From Urechis unicinctus (taxonomy: Eukaryota; Annelida; Polychaeta; Xenopneusta; Urechidae), in NCBI GenBank assembly GCA_034190875.2, contig CM067350.1, forward strand, positions 20,959,855 to 21,023,854: a DNA stretch of 64,000 nucleotides. The letters are read 5' to 3'. The stretch's first letter is position 1. The number at the start of each line of letters is the position of its first letter. This document shows, in pieces, positions 22,100-38,849 of the stretch. A program made the translations under genes and the position numbers. The notes below the pieces were generated by a model that saw nothing but the letters and a program-made list of their open reading frames with translations, made no database searches and was not told where the DNA came from.

Positions 22100-22107
22100 T
22101 GACGTCA
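22100..22107. promoter_or_regulatory. CRE-like palindrome upstream of THAP gene
   Basis: TGACGTCA lies within CGTGACGTCACG, and 117 bp separate it from the THAP start codon (first base 21982, minus strand). This mirrors the arrangement at 18756-18763. Confidence 0.5.
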
Positions 22108-24338
<2,231 letters not shown>

Positions 24339-24643
24339 AATACTCTCCAGACGACTATTTTGTGAGATTCAATGTGTTTGAGAACTGTTTCAAATGTGCT
24401 CATTGCGGTGACGGTGTTCAGATGAACTTAAAAGAAGTTCAGAATACGCTTGACATCTTCGGCGACGTCTTTGATGTTCTGTACAGCTATAGAAACATGC
24501 AACAAGAATACGTGCAACAACAACAACAACAACAGCAACTGGTAAAGCGCGAACAAAGCGTTGACAGCTTGACAGTTCCGGTCAAAATCGCTGTGCGCGT
24601 CGGTGGCCCTCCTAGCGGCCGCGACGGAAACCCGAGAATATGA
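24339..24643 (+). CDS. Possible terminal exon, unassigned
   Basis: An open frame follows a fair acceptor (GTTCTTGCAG, ending 24338) and reaches a TGA at 24641-24643. There is no upstream ATG in frame, so it would be an internal or last exon. The product starts EYSPDDYFVRFNVFENCF, has a C-x2-C pair (CAHC), a helical stretch (TLDIFGDVFDVLYSYRNMQ), a run of eight Gln interrupting Q-E-Y-V and L-V-K-R, and a basic Gly-rich end. I do not recognise the family and could not find a partner exon. A zinc-binding or transcription-factor tail is only a guess. Confidence 0.35.
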
Positions 24644-25837
24644 AGGTAGGGATAGTAGTATTGATATTTACTTCAAGTGAAATAAACTCCTAAAAAGCTG
24701 CATTCTACCAGGAATTACCCTTCCAGTCGCTCGTTGATGATAAATAAGCATGGATTTGAAAAGCGGTATTGAACATCGACGTCCATTTATTGCCCATTAA
24801 CCATTGTCACAGGCCCATAGATTTGACCCATTATGTTGGTGACGCCTCCGAACTCCACAAACTCGCTATTTTCTTTATTAATATGAATGCCCTGCAATTT
24901 TTTTCTTCCGTCTCTTGACGAGCATGTCTTTTTAACCGGAGGTTAATGACTCGGTGAAGAACAACACATAGAAACGCCCACAAGGTGTGTTGTTGTGCAT
25001 GGTGGCCATCGGTGAGCGGGGCTGGGGACAGCGGATCAGTGTTTAAACTTAGCTGCCTTACATACACTGGCACGGTTTTCAGACTCGGCATTGTAATGAA
25101 GAAAAAAGATTGATGGCATCGTAAGTATGGCGCCTGACGCGGTTTTAGGACAGGATGGCACACCGATCCCACATTCACTTGCTGTATATGCTGGGGTTGG
25201 GGAGGGCACTCGATCATTTTAAGTTGTCATGGAACGAAAAAAATCGCATATAGACACAAATCTAATTAATGGAAAAAATTTATGAACCGCAAAATATATC
25301 TTTGGATTGTCACAGTATTTTCATTTGTTGACATCTAGATGTTTCAGTGTATTCCACACCGATGTGTGGGAATTTGACAAAGGTAATCGAAGATGCGGTG
25401 ATTTTCTGTAAAATCCACTACGACTTTTAGCTTTAGAGTACCCCCTGCCAGATCACGTGGTATACCATGAAACCTTTCACGTAAAAGTCATGTGAAGTTT
25501 GTCGATAAACATCCATTGTTTATTGTTTTACATAAAATGAATAGTTCAGCAAACGCATATTTGTTAAAACACATTAGAATAAGAACCTATAGGTCCAAAA
25601 ACTTTTTACCATAGTACATTGCATAGGATTATCGATAATAACTGGTGTTCCCAAGACTACATTGTCGTATGATTGTAAACGATAAATGAATGTATAATAT
25701 ACATTTATGCGCGTATATAGAAGCATGGATATATTGTACAATGCTTAAATGATATGTCATTACAGCTCAGAATTCTGTTTTCTCTTCAATGTCAAAGTCT
25801 GACTTGATCACAAATGCAACAGTCTCTTCCAACATGT
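24644..25837. other. Spacer between unassigned exon and UGT
   Basis: I see no gene here. A minus-strand AATAAA at 25519-25524 is about 315 bp beyond the UGT stop and could be its cleavage signal. The rest is AT-rich and unremarkable. Confidence 0.4.
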
Positions 25838-27469
25838 CTAGTGAACTTTAGCTTTCCACACCGAATGAGGCACGAACCTGTTGAAGGTCATGGCGGCCAG
25901 TTTGAAGGTCACCCACATTAGAGACACGGCAAGGAGAAGCACCCCACCGCCCAGAACAGCGATGACGTCCAGCGAGAAATACTGGAACCAGGTGAGCGTA
26001 TGTGCGGCCGACTTGAGATGCTTGGCCCCTCCATGTCTGATGACGTAGTCGATCCAGAACTTGATTTTCTCCTCAGCCGAGATGGGTTGGTCGCGAAGCC
26101 GACTGGAAATCGCCAAGGCATTCTGTTTATAGACCGGATTGCTGATAACCTGGACCACTCCGTCATGAAGGATTTTGGGGGATAAGTCGTAGATGTTGAC
26201 TTTTAGGCCCATCTGTAGGTAGTCGACGAGTTTGGCAGCATGGTGAAACTGGTCACCACTGATAGGAATCGCCAGAACAGGAACCCCGAAATGGACACTC
26301 TCAAACATGGCGTTGAGGCCACAATGGGTGATGAAAAGTCTCGTTTTGGGGTGCGCCAAAAGGTCCGCCTGGGGAAGCCATTTCATGATTCGGATGTTCT
26401 GTGCGCCGCTGGTTTGATTCAAGATTGTTTTGGTATCCCCATAATACCGCCAAATAACTTTCTGCGGCAGACGAGAGAGGGCTTGAACAAAGACAGTCGT
26501 CCAGTCTTTGTTGAAGCGTTTCACCAGAGTTCCGAAACTTAACACGATGATCCCAGCATCACCGGACGATTGGATGAACTCTTCCAGCTCGGACGGCAGC
26601 GGGGATGGTGACTTGATGGCGAATCCACCAACCATGACTGTATCGGGCTCGATCGGTGCCGGGAAATCGACGGCAAAGTCCGAATTGACCAGCTTAATGG
26701 ATGCTCTTGAAAAAGTATCAGCAATCGAGAGGCTGGTATTAATGTTATGCTTTCTCTTCAGATCCTCGAACGTCTTATCGAAGCCCATAACGACAGGGAT
26801 CGTGTCGTACATGACCTTCATGATGAGGTTACCCAGACGCTGAGCGAAGGTCATCTGGGAAGTGTAAGGGGCGATTGTAGCAGGGATGTAGGAGGGTAAG
26901 CGTGGATTCCCATCCCAGTGACCCAGTCCAGCCGTGAACAGGGGCACGAAGGGAATATCGAGATAGTCGGCCAGAATTCGCCCGCACGGATCGATGGCTT
27001 CGATGATGAACAAATCGTAGTGTGCTGTTTTCAGTCGTTGCAGCAGGCTCACATCGGAAAGGAGTTTGTCACAGTAACGTCCGAACGTCTCCACCAGAGA
27101 ATGAAAACGTACTTTGATCGGGGAATATAGCATGAAGTCAATCGTATCGTACTCACAAACGGGGACGTAGTTGTCTGGTCCGGAAAATTCTACCAAATTG
27201 GTCCCAGGCGCCGAGGCAAACGGCTCGGATCCCTTTCGCCGATGATCGAAGCCACGGTATGCGGAGCTGATGAGAAAATCCACCGTGTGTCCGTCGGCGC
27301 CCAGGATGTGGGCCAGCCTCTCCGCGTTGAGGAGATGCGAATTGAGGCAATGACCAAATGGGTAGATGAGGATGCTGCCCCCCTGGACGGCATTCAGTCC
27401 CAGCAGCCCAAGCAACAGCAGTCGCATCATCGCGTCCAAGAACCCTCTGAGCTCTCTTTCCATTTCCAC
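25838..27469 (-). CDS. UDP-glycosyltransferase (UGT, GT1 family), intronless
   Basis: A 543-codon open frame, close to the usual 520-530 residues of animal UGTs. These ER membrane enzymes transfer a sugar from UDP-sugar to small lipophilic acceptors, as in detoxification. Seen in order: a hydrophobic signal (MMRLLLLGLLGLNAVQG, residues 14-30); the catalytic His in NSHLL (H45); D-P-C-G at 160-163; the donor-binding signature from W364 (WLPQADLLAHPKTRLFITHC) to G-D-Q at 405-407; a transmembrane helix at about 500-525; and a short basic tail ending WKAKVH. The acidic partner that is usually Asp aligns with Glu157 here. The signature reads H-C-G-L-N rather than H-G-G. The first ATG adds 13 charged residues before the signal; the Met at 27430 is the better start biologically. 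Confidence 0.93.
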   Translation of the reverse strand: MEMERELRGFLDAMMRLLLLGLLGLNAVQGGSILIYPFGHCLNSHLLNAERLAHILGADGHTVDFLISSAYRGFDHRRKGSEPFASAPGTNLVEFSGPDNYVPVCEYDTIDFMLYSPIKVRFHSLVETFGRYCDKLLSDVSLLQRLKTAHYDLFIIEAIDPCGRILADYLDIPFVPLFTAGLGHWDGNPRLPSYIPATIAPYTSQMTFAQRLGNLIMKVMYDTIPVVMGFDKTFEDLKRKHNINTSLSIADTFSRASIKLVNSDFAVDFPAPIEPDTVMVGGFAIKSPSPLPSELEEFIQSSGDAGIIVLSFGTLVKRFNKDWTTVFVQALSRLPQKVIWRYYGDTKTILNQTSGAQNIRIMKWLPQADLLAHPKTRLFITHCGLNAMFESVHFGVPVLAIPISGDQFHHAAKLVDYLQMGLKVNIYDLSPKILHDGVVQVISNPVYKQNALAISSRLRDQPISAEEKIKFWIDYVIRHGGAKHLKSAAHTLTWFQYFSLDVIAVLGGGVLLLAVSLMWVTFKLAAMTFNRFVPHSVWKAKVH

Positions 27470-27565
27470 TTCTTCTGGTATAAACTTACAATTTCTATTT
27501 TTGTAGGAGACGTGATTCAGTAGACGTTTCGGTAAGTTCTGCTAAATACGGGAGCGGCGGCTTCC

Positions 27566-27573
27566 TTATATAT
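27566..27573 (-). promoter_or_regulatory. TATA box of the UGT gene
   Basis: TATATAAG on the minus strand lies about 100 bp upstream of the first ATG. Transcription would begin near 27540, leaving a 5' leader of about 70 bp. Confidence 0.55.
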
Positions 27574-27840
27574 CCACTGTACGAGGAGCGTCGTAGCCCC
27601 GGCCATTTCGCCCCCTCTCCATAAACCACACCCCGCCTGGATCCCCGCTACCCCTCGACAAGTTACACCTAATCACTCGTTCTCCAAAACTGCGGTCCCC
27701 AAACCGGGTCATACGCATGCATCATTGCGCACAAGCGCCGCCATTTTCTCTTATTTGGGTAGAGTCTAAAGGTGGCGCTCGGTAGAAATGATTTCTGAAC
27801 GGTTTCGGAGGCGGACTATTTTGCGGGAGAAAATGGGGTC

Positions 27841-27975
27841 TGACCATGGTGGAACGTTCTGTACCGATTGCCTCTTGACCATGGTGGAACGTTCTGTACC
27901 GATTGCCTCTTGACCATGGTGGAACGTTCTGTACCGATTGCCTCTTGACCATGGTGGAACGTTCTGTACCGATTA
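27841..27975 (+). repeat. 35-bp direct repeats, about four near-identical copies
   Basis: The unit includes GACCATGGTGGAACGTTCTG and TACCGATTGCCTCTT. The copies are almost identical over about 135 bp, implying recent expansion. No gene is apparent here. Confidence 0.85.
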
Positions 27976-28149
27976 ACACGACATTTATGAAAGTATGGAG
28001 GGAGGGTGGGGTAAGGGACAGGGCGTACGGGGTTGGTGGTGTTTTATTGGAAATACAATCAACAGCTGAAAAAGGTAAGTATTTGGAATAAAGCAGCCAG
28101 TGATAAGCGACCGGTGACACAATCTGCATACTGCCGTGTATCAGAGACG

Positions 28150-28735
28150 GAATGGCACGAGGGAGACCAGGGGGCACGAAAGTGACCAGGGGGTTCGAGG
28201 GAGACCAGGGGGTACGAGGGTGACCAGGCGGCACGAGGGAGACCAGGGGGCACGAGGGAGACAGGGGGCACGAGGGATACCAAGGGCACGAGGGTGACCA
28301 GGGTGACCAGGGGGCACGAGGTAGACCAGAGGGCACGAGGGAGAACAGGGTGCACGAGGGTGACCAGGGGGCACGAGGGAGACCAGGAGCACGAGGGAGA
28401 CCAGGGGCACGAGGGAGACCAGGGGCACGAGGGAGACCAGGGGCACGAGGGTGACCAGGGGACACGAGGGTTACCAGGGGACACGAGGTAGACCAGGGGC
28501 ACGAGGGTGACCAGGGGTATGAGGGAGACCAGGGGGTACGAGGGTGACCAGGGGGCACGAGGGAGCCCAGGGGGCACGAGGGTGACGGTGACCAGGGGGC
28601 ACGAGGGTGACAAGGGGCACGAGGGAGTCCAGGGGGCTCAAGGGTGACCAGGGGGCATGAGGGTGACGGTGACCAGGGGTCACGAGGGTGACCAGGCGCC
28701 ACGAGGGAGACCAGGGGGCACGAGGGTGACCATGG
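28150..28735 (+). repeat. 18-19-bp G-rich minisatellite
   Basis: About 31 copies of a unit close to GGGGGCACGAGGGAGACCA, alternating with a GGTGACC version. The plus strand is G-rich with frequent runs of 3-5 G, so G-quadruplex formation is possible. A long Pro-rich open frame on the minus strand is a by-product of the repeat. Confidence 0.85.
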
Positions 28736-28799
28736 GTGACAGTCTAGTATGTCATTGCATACACTAAATAAAACAACACTGACACTGTGATCCATCAGA

Positions 28800-29400
28800 A
28801 CAAAACACATAACAGAGGGGTGACATAACTGAGGGGGTGATACAGCAGAGGGGTGACAAAACTGAGGGGATGACACAACAGAGGTGTGACAAAACTGAAG
28901 GAGTGGCGCAACGGAGAAGTTGACGCAAAAGAAACATTGACACAACCGAGAGGGTGGCCCAACAAAGAAAGGTGTCTAACCAGAGGGAGTACCACGTAAG
29001 AGAAGGTGACATAACTGATAAGGTGACACACCAGTGACGGCAAGACAGCATAAGACACGACAGAAAACTCGACTGTGACACAACGAAGACGTTGTCACAA
29101 CAGGAGCAGTGGAAACCACATGGAAGGTGACACACCAAAGAAGGTGACACACCAAAGAAGGTGACACACCAAAGAAGGTGACACACCAAAGAAGGTGACA
29201 CAACAGAGAAGATGACGTAAAAGAAACATTGCCACAACAGAGAACTCGACTATTACACAACAAAGATGCTGTCACAATATGGGGAGTGAAAACCACAATG
29301 AAAGGTGACAGACAGTCGCGCCACTGTGACACAATTGAGAAGGTGACGCAAAAGAGGCCGTAACGCAACAGAAACAGTACGACTCGGACGGTGACGCGAG
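28800..29400 (+). repeat. 17-bp degenerate minisatellite (GGTGACACAACAGAGAA type)
   Basis: Tandem, diverged copies of about 17 bp. The cleanest are at 29127-29200, where GAAGGTGACACACCAAA is repeated four times. The GGTGAC core is shared with the preceding G-rich array, which suggests a common origin. Confidence 0.75.
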
Positions 29401-31920
<2,520 letters not shown>

Positions 31921-31923
31921 GCA

Positions 31924-31947
31924 CCCCCCCCCCCCCCCCCCCCCCCC
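31924..31947 (+). repeat. 24-C homopolymer
   Basis: An uninterrupted run of 24 C, followed by a C-rich tail. Confidence 0.95.
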
Positions 31948-32239
31948 ACCAAGGCCCCCGCCATCTGATGGCCCCATATCAACTCACCCGAGTTACGGTG
32001 CCGTTAAACCCTCTACTTACATTACCTGAATGAGAGGTTATGGTGCCAGCAGCCATTCCGTGAGGTATTGACGTCGGGACGAAGCGGAGAAAACTGGTTC
32101 TGCGTACGCAATAGAAAATGATCTGCTGTTCGAGTCTGACCAAATCTTGTTTTGTTGATGTCAATTGCGATTGTGATACGTACCGATTCCAAGGGTGTTT
32201 TGGAGGGTTGACGGACCCTTGTGTACGGCGTAACACATT

Positions 32240-32310
32240 TACAGTTATCTGGTGACCTCGTTCCCATCTCGTAATCTGAAGGTCGCGGGTTCGAACCTCG
32301 TAATAGTACC
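32240..32310 (+). mobile_element. tRNA-like SINE head
   Basis: The segment GTAATCTGAAGGTCGCGG followed by GGTTCGAACC (32288-32297) matches the anticodon-arm to T-arm portion of a tRNA, with a full B box. The 5' half (A box) is degenerate and there is no complete cloverleaf, so this is a tRNA-derived SINE fragment, not a gene. A (TA)n array starts about 60 bp downstream, which could be the element's tail. Its body may extend on either side. Confidence 0.5.
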
Positions 32311-32362
32311 CTGTAGGGCAATAGCAATAATATATCAACCTTCCTTCTTTTCTAATGTCCTA

Positions 32363-32498
<136 letters not shown>

Positions 32499-32499
32499 A

Positions 32500-34400
32500 C
32501 GGGTCAACGATTCTACTCTCGCATACAACAACAAAATTCATAGCAACCGGCCAAACAGTTGATCAGATCTTCCTTGAGTACTCGATTGTCATAACGGTAC
32601 TCCAATGTCATAACGCGTTGTAAAACTCAAACCGTCCTCTTGCAAGGCTTAATAGTTCTGTTTGGATAGTCGTTTACTTTCTGCATGACATTAAATGCAA
32701 GCTGCAGACGATTTAAAACGATAACAAATTTCCGAACCAGACCATTACTGACGGCGTATTTCGATCACCTTGATGAAAGGTTAAATTAAAAGCAAATTTG
32801 TTGCCTAGCTATGGATATATGTTGATGAAGGCATAATTGAAAATTGCGATTCATACAGTATCACAAAATATTTACTAAGCCTGAAGAGAGGAGGCTGTTT
32901 CAGACGATACAGCAATGATGACAGTATTCATACCGTTATGATGACAGTATTCATACCGTTAGTATTCATGCCAAGCTCAAAATAAAACAACCATTACGAA
33001 ATACCTGGGCTACATATTTAGCATATTTTCTGAAATACTGAAAATCTTTACTAGTAAATATACAGTTTAATCGAACTGAAATGTTTTGGAAAAATTGCGC
33101 ATTTATAAGCGCAATATTTTTGTCAGGAAAGTTTCCTGTTAATTTTATCAATTAAGCTGCAAGCTATTTGCAATTCAACAGGTTATTTGTTACCTGAGTC
33201 TTTAATGCTTGATGTCAAGTCTTTCGAACAAGCAAACATTCAGTGAGAACATTCCACAGCTTCACAATCGTAAAGATTGGAGATCAATCTCAGCATCATA
33301 ACGTCCAGTAGACTATAATCACATTATGATTCCAATACCAGCAAAGTCTTTGGCTCTAAATTGTCAGGAATGGGTTGTGATGACCCAGCTCTGTCTCCAC
33401 AGAAGGTCAATTCACTTCCAGAAGTGACCCGATTGAACTGGAAATTGTTTTATTCTCAAGAAAGAACATGTGAAAGGGTTACATTGCGCTAAAAAAAATT
33501 TGAGGTACAACTCGCCGATTTGGCTGCGTAGGCTGGAAACGGTTACAGATTGATTGACAGACATAAATCAGATCATTGAAATGATGTGGTGTGAGTAATG
33601 TTGGTTGTGGACGACAACGGCAAACTAACCAAGGCTTCCTTTATGATGACTTCCAACGTTCGGGGGATGGAGAGCTGATCATAACGTACAAAGCTAAGCG
33701 ACAACAAAGATCTTGCTATAATAAGATACCCGACTCGGACGGTTCCATTGTGAAGCTCGCGACCAGCGCGCCACCTGGTTTCGTGGAAGCTAAAATGTAA
33801 ACAAAAGCGCGTGGCTCAATGGTAAAAGATCAATCGGCGATGGTATGTACTCATAAATACCGCTATATTTCTCAAATTTAACGACTTTTTGATAGAGCCA
33901 ATACATAAAAACAAAGCCAATTACTATTGACAACTTTTTATCAATTTGTGTGACGATTTATTAACTACAATATTTGTTTATGAACATTTGAACGAAGTCG
34001 CATATATCAGTATCTACCCCATGCCTAGCTCCGGTCAACGGTAATATACATACTCAGACGTCCTGTAGGTCTGAATTTACCCCTTTTTAAGACACAGTCG
34101 GACGTCAAGTCTACCCTTATTTGATGTTAAAAGATTAATCTGAATCAAATTAGTTTTGTCATTAGTGTGGACATACAAGAAGTTGATTTAAATACATGCT
34201 CATGATTTCCCGATTGAATGATATTTGATTTGTCTCCCGAACCTCCACCAAATCAACAAGCTCCATTGTCGGTTGATGGGGTGCCCTGTGCAGACGTATG
34301 ATTTTATAATGTAGTACTGTAACATGTATCCTTGCTTACTTTGAATAAAAATATAATAATGAATAATTTGAGGACATAGCATATACTAAAAACATTGATG
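32500..34400. other. Spacer, no confident gene
   Basis: No domain is found. One open frame at 33591-33800 lacks an ATG and good splice sites. A direct repeat of about 20 bp (GATGACAGTATTCATACCGT) occurs twice at 32917-32958. Confidence 0.4.
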
Positions 34401-34423
34401 CAGCATGAATTTAATCATCATTA

Positions 34424-34689
<266 letters not shown>

Positions 34690-35875
34690 GGTCATTACAA
34701 CTAAAACTCTCAGTCTTAATAGCTTACTCAGAACAACCACAAATGAAATAAGATCATCAGCATACATTAGAAGATTAACAACATGCACACTAAAGCTACA
34801 CTGAGCACAACAGTTATATAAAACCCGAGCTCAATTCATCCATATAAACACTGAACCGATAGGTTGACAATATGCCTCCCTGTCTTATGCCATTAAACAC
34901 ACCAAATCAGCCAGACATAGTTCTGCCCTATCTTACACACACATCTGATTGGAGTACCATGCAACCAACCATTCTAACAGTATATCCAGGGACACCTTTG
35001 TTCAACAAGCTCCCCCCCACCACTACAATCTAAGGTGCAGTAGTCCTATATACTGGTGTTGATTAATGATAGAAAAATCCTTGTACATCTGGCATAGAGG
35101 GCTTTCAAGGAACTCAGTAAACAAATATCAATATTTGATGTTTCGGCAATCTACACATACAACAACACCTAAAACAAATAAGAGCACAAATTTTCATGTG
35201 TGGGAAAATGTAAATGTCTTACGATTTTCTCTCTCCTTATGGTCCCTTAACTTACAGTTAGCAACCTGATGTTCACCATAATACATATTACAGAAACATG
35301 ACACCTGCATGATTCACATTGGAGTTTCTCTAATGAGACCTTTTTAGCTAGAATGCTTACAACCATGGCTTTCACTTGCTTACTGTATAATACTGTGTCA
35401 ATGAATTTGCGCGGCAATGTTCCTTAAGCCTGCATAATGCATCTACTCGTGATTTGCCTGGGACAACGAGCCCTTCCTTTGCACTTCGGTAATTCTTCTG
35501 GTCATGTATATCATTGACTACAGAAATTTTGTTTCTGCATATTGCACACAACTTAATTTCCGGGCAATATAGCCAGAGACATATGCTAGAACATTCACTT
35601 CCTGGGTGGAACGGCCATTGTCAATTCAAACAGCGCAGAAATGCCCATTTGTGTTTGACTTCTAGTCAGACATACTCGCAAGTCATAACGAAGTTGGTTG
35701 GCTGCTGCGCGTCGAGTAGCTTCCACAAAAGTAGCCGTGCTAGTTTCTGCCACCTCACTGTCTTTGAAAAAAAGGTCGATAATAATTAGTTGAGGATTTT
35801 GTTAATGTTTATGACAATACCGGGCTGACTTGACAACTCATTGGCCAACTTAAACCCCTACTGACCAGCCTCAGC
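34690..35875. other. Spacer, nothing recognised
   Basis: Unique AT-rich sequence with short open frames only. Confidence 0.4.
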
Positions 35876-35879
35876 CAAA

Positions 35880-36265
35880 TACTTATCTCGAACCCTAAGT
35901 GGTCCATCTCAAACCCTCAGTGGTCCATATCGAACTCTCACTGGTCCATCTCGAACCCTCATCGGCGCACTTCGACCCCTCTTTGACCCACCTCGAAACC
36001 TTATTGGTCCACCTCGACCCCTCATTGGCCCACCTTGACTCCTCATTGGCCCACCTCGACCCCTCATTGGCCAACCTTGACTCCTCATTTGCCCACCTCG
36101 AACCCTCATTGGTCCATCTCAAACTCTCATTGGACCACCTCGACCCCTAATTGGCCCATCTCGACCCTTCATTGGTCCATCTCGACCCCTCCTTGGTCCA
36201 TCTCGACCCCTCCTTGGTCCATCTCGTACCCTCATTAGCTTAAATCAACATCTCATTGACCCAAC
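35880..36265 (+). repeat. 21-bp minisatellite
   Basis: About 18 copies of a 21-bp unit, roughly CTCGACCCCTCATTGGCCCAC. Because 21 is a multiple of three, both strands show open frames of repeated heptapeptides; these are not genes. Confidence 0.85.
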
Positions 36266-36269
36266 TCGA

Positions 36270-37290
36270 CCCATCACTGGTTCGCGACGACACTCCGTCG
36301 CCTTCCCAAGCATCAGGGCCCACCATCCACAGTACAGGTCTCGTGGGACAGCGTCTTGTCTACCTCCTCTGTAACTGCTGCATGCGTAGTTGATGGTACA
36401 GTAAAATCACGTCTCTATGCCCCCCCAAATTAGCGCGAATTCGGCTATAACGCGATAAGTCATTTTACCCCTTTTTAGAAAAAGACTACCAGACGGATGT
36501 TCCCCGATTAAGAGCGACCCCGCTTTTTTCTCGATTACATTCTTTGGTCCCTTGCGATCAAGATATAAAACACGTTTCAGTGTAGAATCATAATGGTATG
36601 GCCCGAGCGCCAGTGCTCGCGTATACACCCGGTGTCTCTAAACATACCATACGCATTTCACCCACGCGCAGCGCAGCCTTTAAGAACAGCCGATGGAATG
36701 GCCATTGTTATGAATACGCCTTTAGAAGGATAGTTTTCTTCTGATCGGCAGACGTTGTTGCCGCTAGAGTCACCACCGTTGCAGGTGACAACAAGCAACA
36801 GAGGTAGGGGCCTGGGCCCAGGCACTCAAGTCAGGGCGTACTGGCTGCAAATAGACGGCGGGTAGTGGCGCCTTAAATGATCACACTCGCCAGGTGGCGC
36901 CTGTGTATCGACGGCTGTCGCGAAGCCCGGATTGATCCTGCCTGAGGGGAATCCCCTTCTGTCAGGTAAAACAAACTGGCTCGCAGAATAGCGTGGGAAC
37001 GTGGTGATCAGCCGAGAGTATACCTCATCGCCGCGCAGAGGACTAGCTCCTAGTCGGAGATGCAGTATGCCATCACTGGCGATTTGCGAAATGACCCGAA
37101 ACTGGACAAATGACAACGTATTCTCCAAGATATGCAATGTAATCTACTGCTCCAAAAAAACCGAGGTAACGTACATTTAAGGTTCAATTAATCTTAAACT
37201 GTGGCTTGACTGCGCTGGGTTAGCGTGGGCGTTAGACCGTGTCGACTCGAAGGTCTATATTACTTATAGGCGCGTTTTAGTACACATTTA
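36270..37290. other. Spacer, nothing confident
   Basis: Unique sequence. A block at 36415-36560 (AATTAGCGCGAATTCGGCTA and following) has the look of an interspersed repeat, but I cannot define its ends. Confidence 0.3.
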
Positions 37291-37296
37291 TAAATA

Positions 37297-37563
<267 letters not shown>

Positions 37564-38849
37564 CCCTCTACTTGCCCGCGGATCATACCAAAGACACGCG
37601 TGCAATTCATCTGTTTGTCCTAGTATTCTATATAAAACAATACACGCTGCATTATACGTCCTTACTCAGCCAGCAACACTATATAAGTAGCTTGGACTCA
37701 ATACAGGAGCTTTCTACGAACCCATACAAACCCGTTTTGCCAAAGTATGAATCTGTTGTGACCGCAAAGGTCTCTGCAGGGTGCAGGTACTCGAGTATAT
37801 AAGCACACCTCCTCTCTAGCTTCTAATATATAAAGTCTATATTTATATAAATGGCTAGATAGTAGGCGACGCTCAGCTGTAAGCAGTACATACAACGATA
37901 TTTCCTAGCCCTACTAACACCAAACTACAACAGACAACGCCCCCACGATCCAGCCAACGCATGTAGAATGTTCTAACCACTAAATACCCTCTTTAAAGCT
38001 CTCTCGTCATGTTATAGACCCTAACACGAATACTGCACGTCCCAGAGTTAGGATTGCCGCCAGGGCGTTATGCACGAGAGGGTATCTTAATGACCGGCTT
38101 CACCGACATTGAAAAGCAGCACTCCCCATTCTAATAAACCCACAGCATAAAAACCTGTGGAGTCCTGTTTGGCTATGAGGTACATTGCGAGCGTGGGAAT
38201 GTTTCTGATCTATTTGAGGTCCTTTGAACGTACCAAGCAAGTCGTGTGTTCTCACGCTCATGTTTTAACGATTAAAATCTATGAATCAAGTGACATTTAG
38301 ATTTCATCTTCTTTTCAATCTTGTTTGGGTCTGGGGAGCCCCAACGTTTTCACTATATGCAAGGCGTCCCCTTGCCTATCCACCCCCCATCCGCCCTGTA
38401 GTCAGCCTGACCACTTATCAATGTGTCCAAATGGTCTCGCGTTCGCAGCCCGTTGTGGACAATGAGAATGTACCAACTGCGTGTTGATGACGATGCGCTG
38501 TCCACGCAGCACAACTGTCATAACCCCTCAACGTCACCGTATCACCTTTTTTTTTCATTTTGTCTGTAATCTGAAGATCATCTTGATAACTTTCATAATC
38601 GATCATTTCTGGTCGAATAACATGTATTTGATCATCGGTAATGGATAGACAGATTCGTGAATATCAGTGACCTTTCTTAAAACCTTAAGGCACTTGCTTC
38701 AGAAAAAAAATGTATTCTTTAAAGGGGAAAACATAATGAGAAAAATAACAACATCCATGGACGTCCTGTCATATGCAGTTCGTGAGAAAGATGTCATGTA
38801 ATGCACTAAGTATCAAATATTAAATATTGTTGTCTGTTTTTGTTTACAG
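37564..38849. other. Spacer upstream of ankyrin exons
   Basis: No exon was recognised. The 5' part of the ankyrin gene must lie here or further upstream, but no convincing start exon was seen. Confidence 0.4.

Noticed and set aside
27722-28945. 407-codon Pro-rich open frame on the minus strand
   Set aside because: It reads straight through the 35-bp and 18-19-bp G-rich repeats; the composition is explained by the repeat and there is no start context or domain.
32281-32300. Functional tRNA gene
   Set aside because: Only the 3' half with a B box is tRNA-like; no acceptor stem or intact A box, so it is called a SINE fragment.
33591-33800. 69-codon open frame
   Set aside because: It lacks an ATG and convincing splice sites; no family similarity seen.
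35895-36238. Heptapeptide-repeat open frames on both strands
   Set aside because: The 21-bp repeat makes all frames periodic and stop-free; there is no start or splice support.
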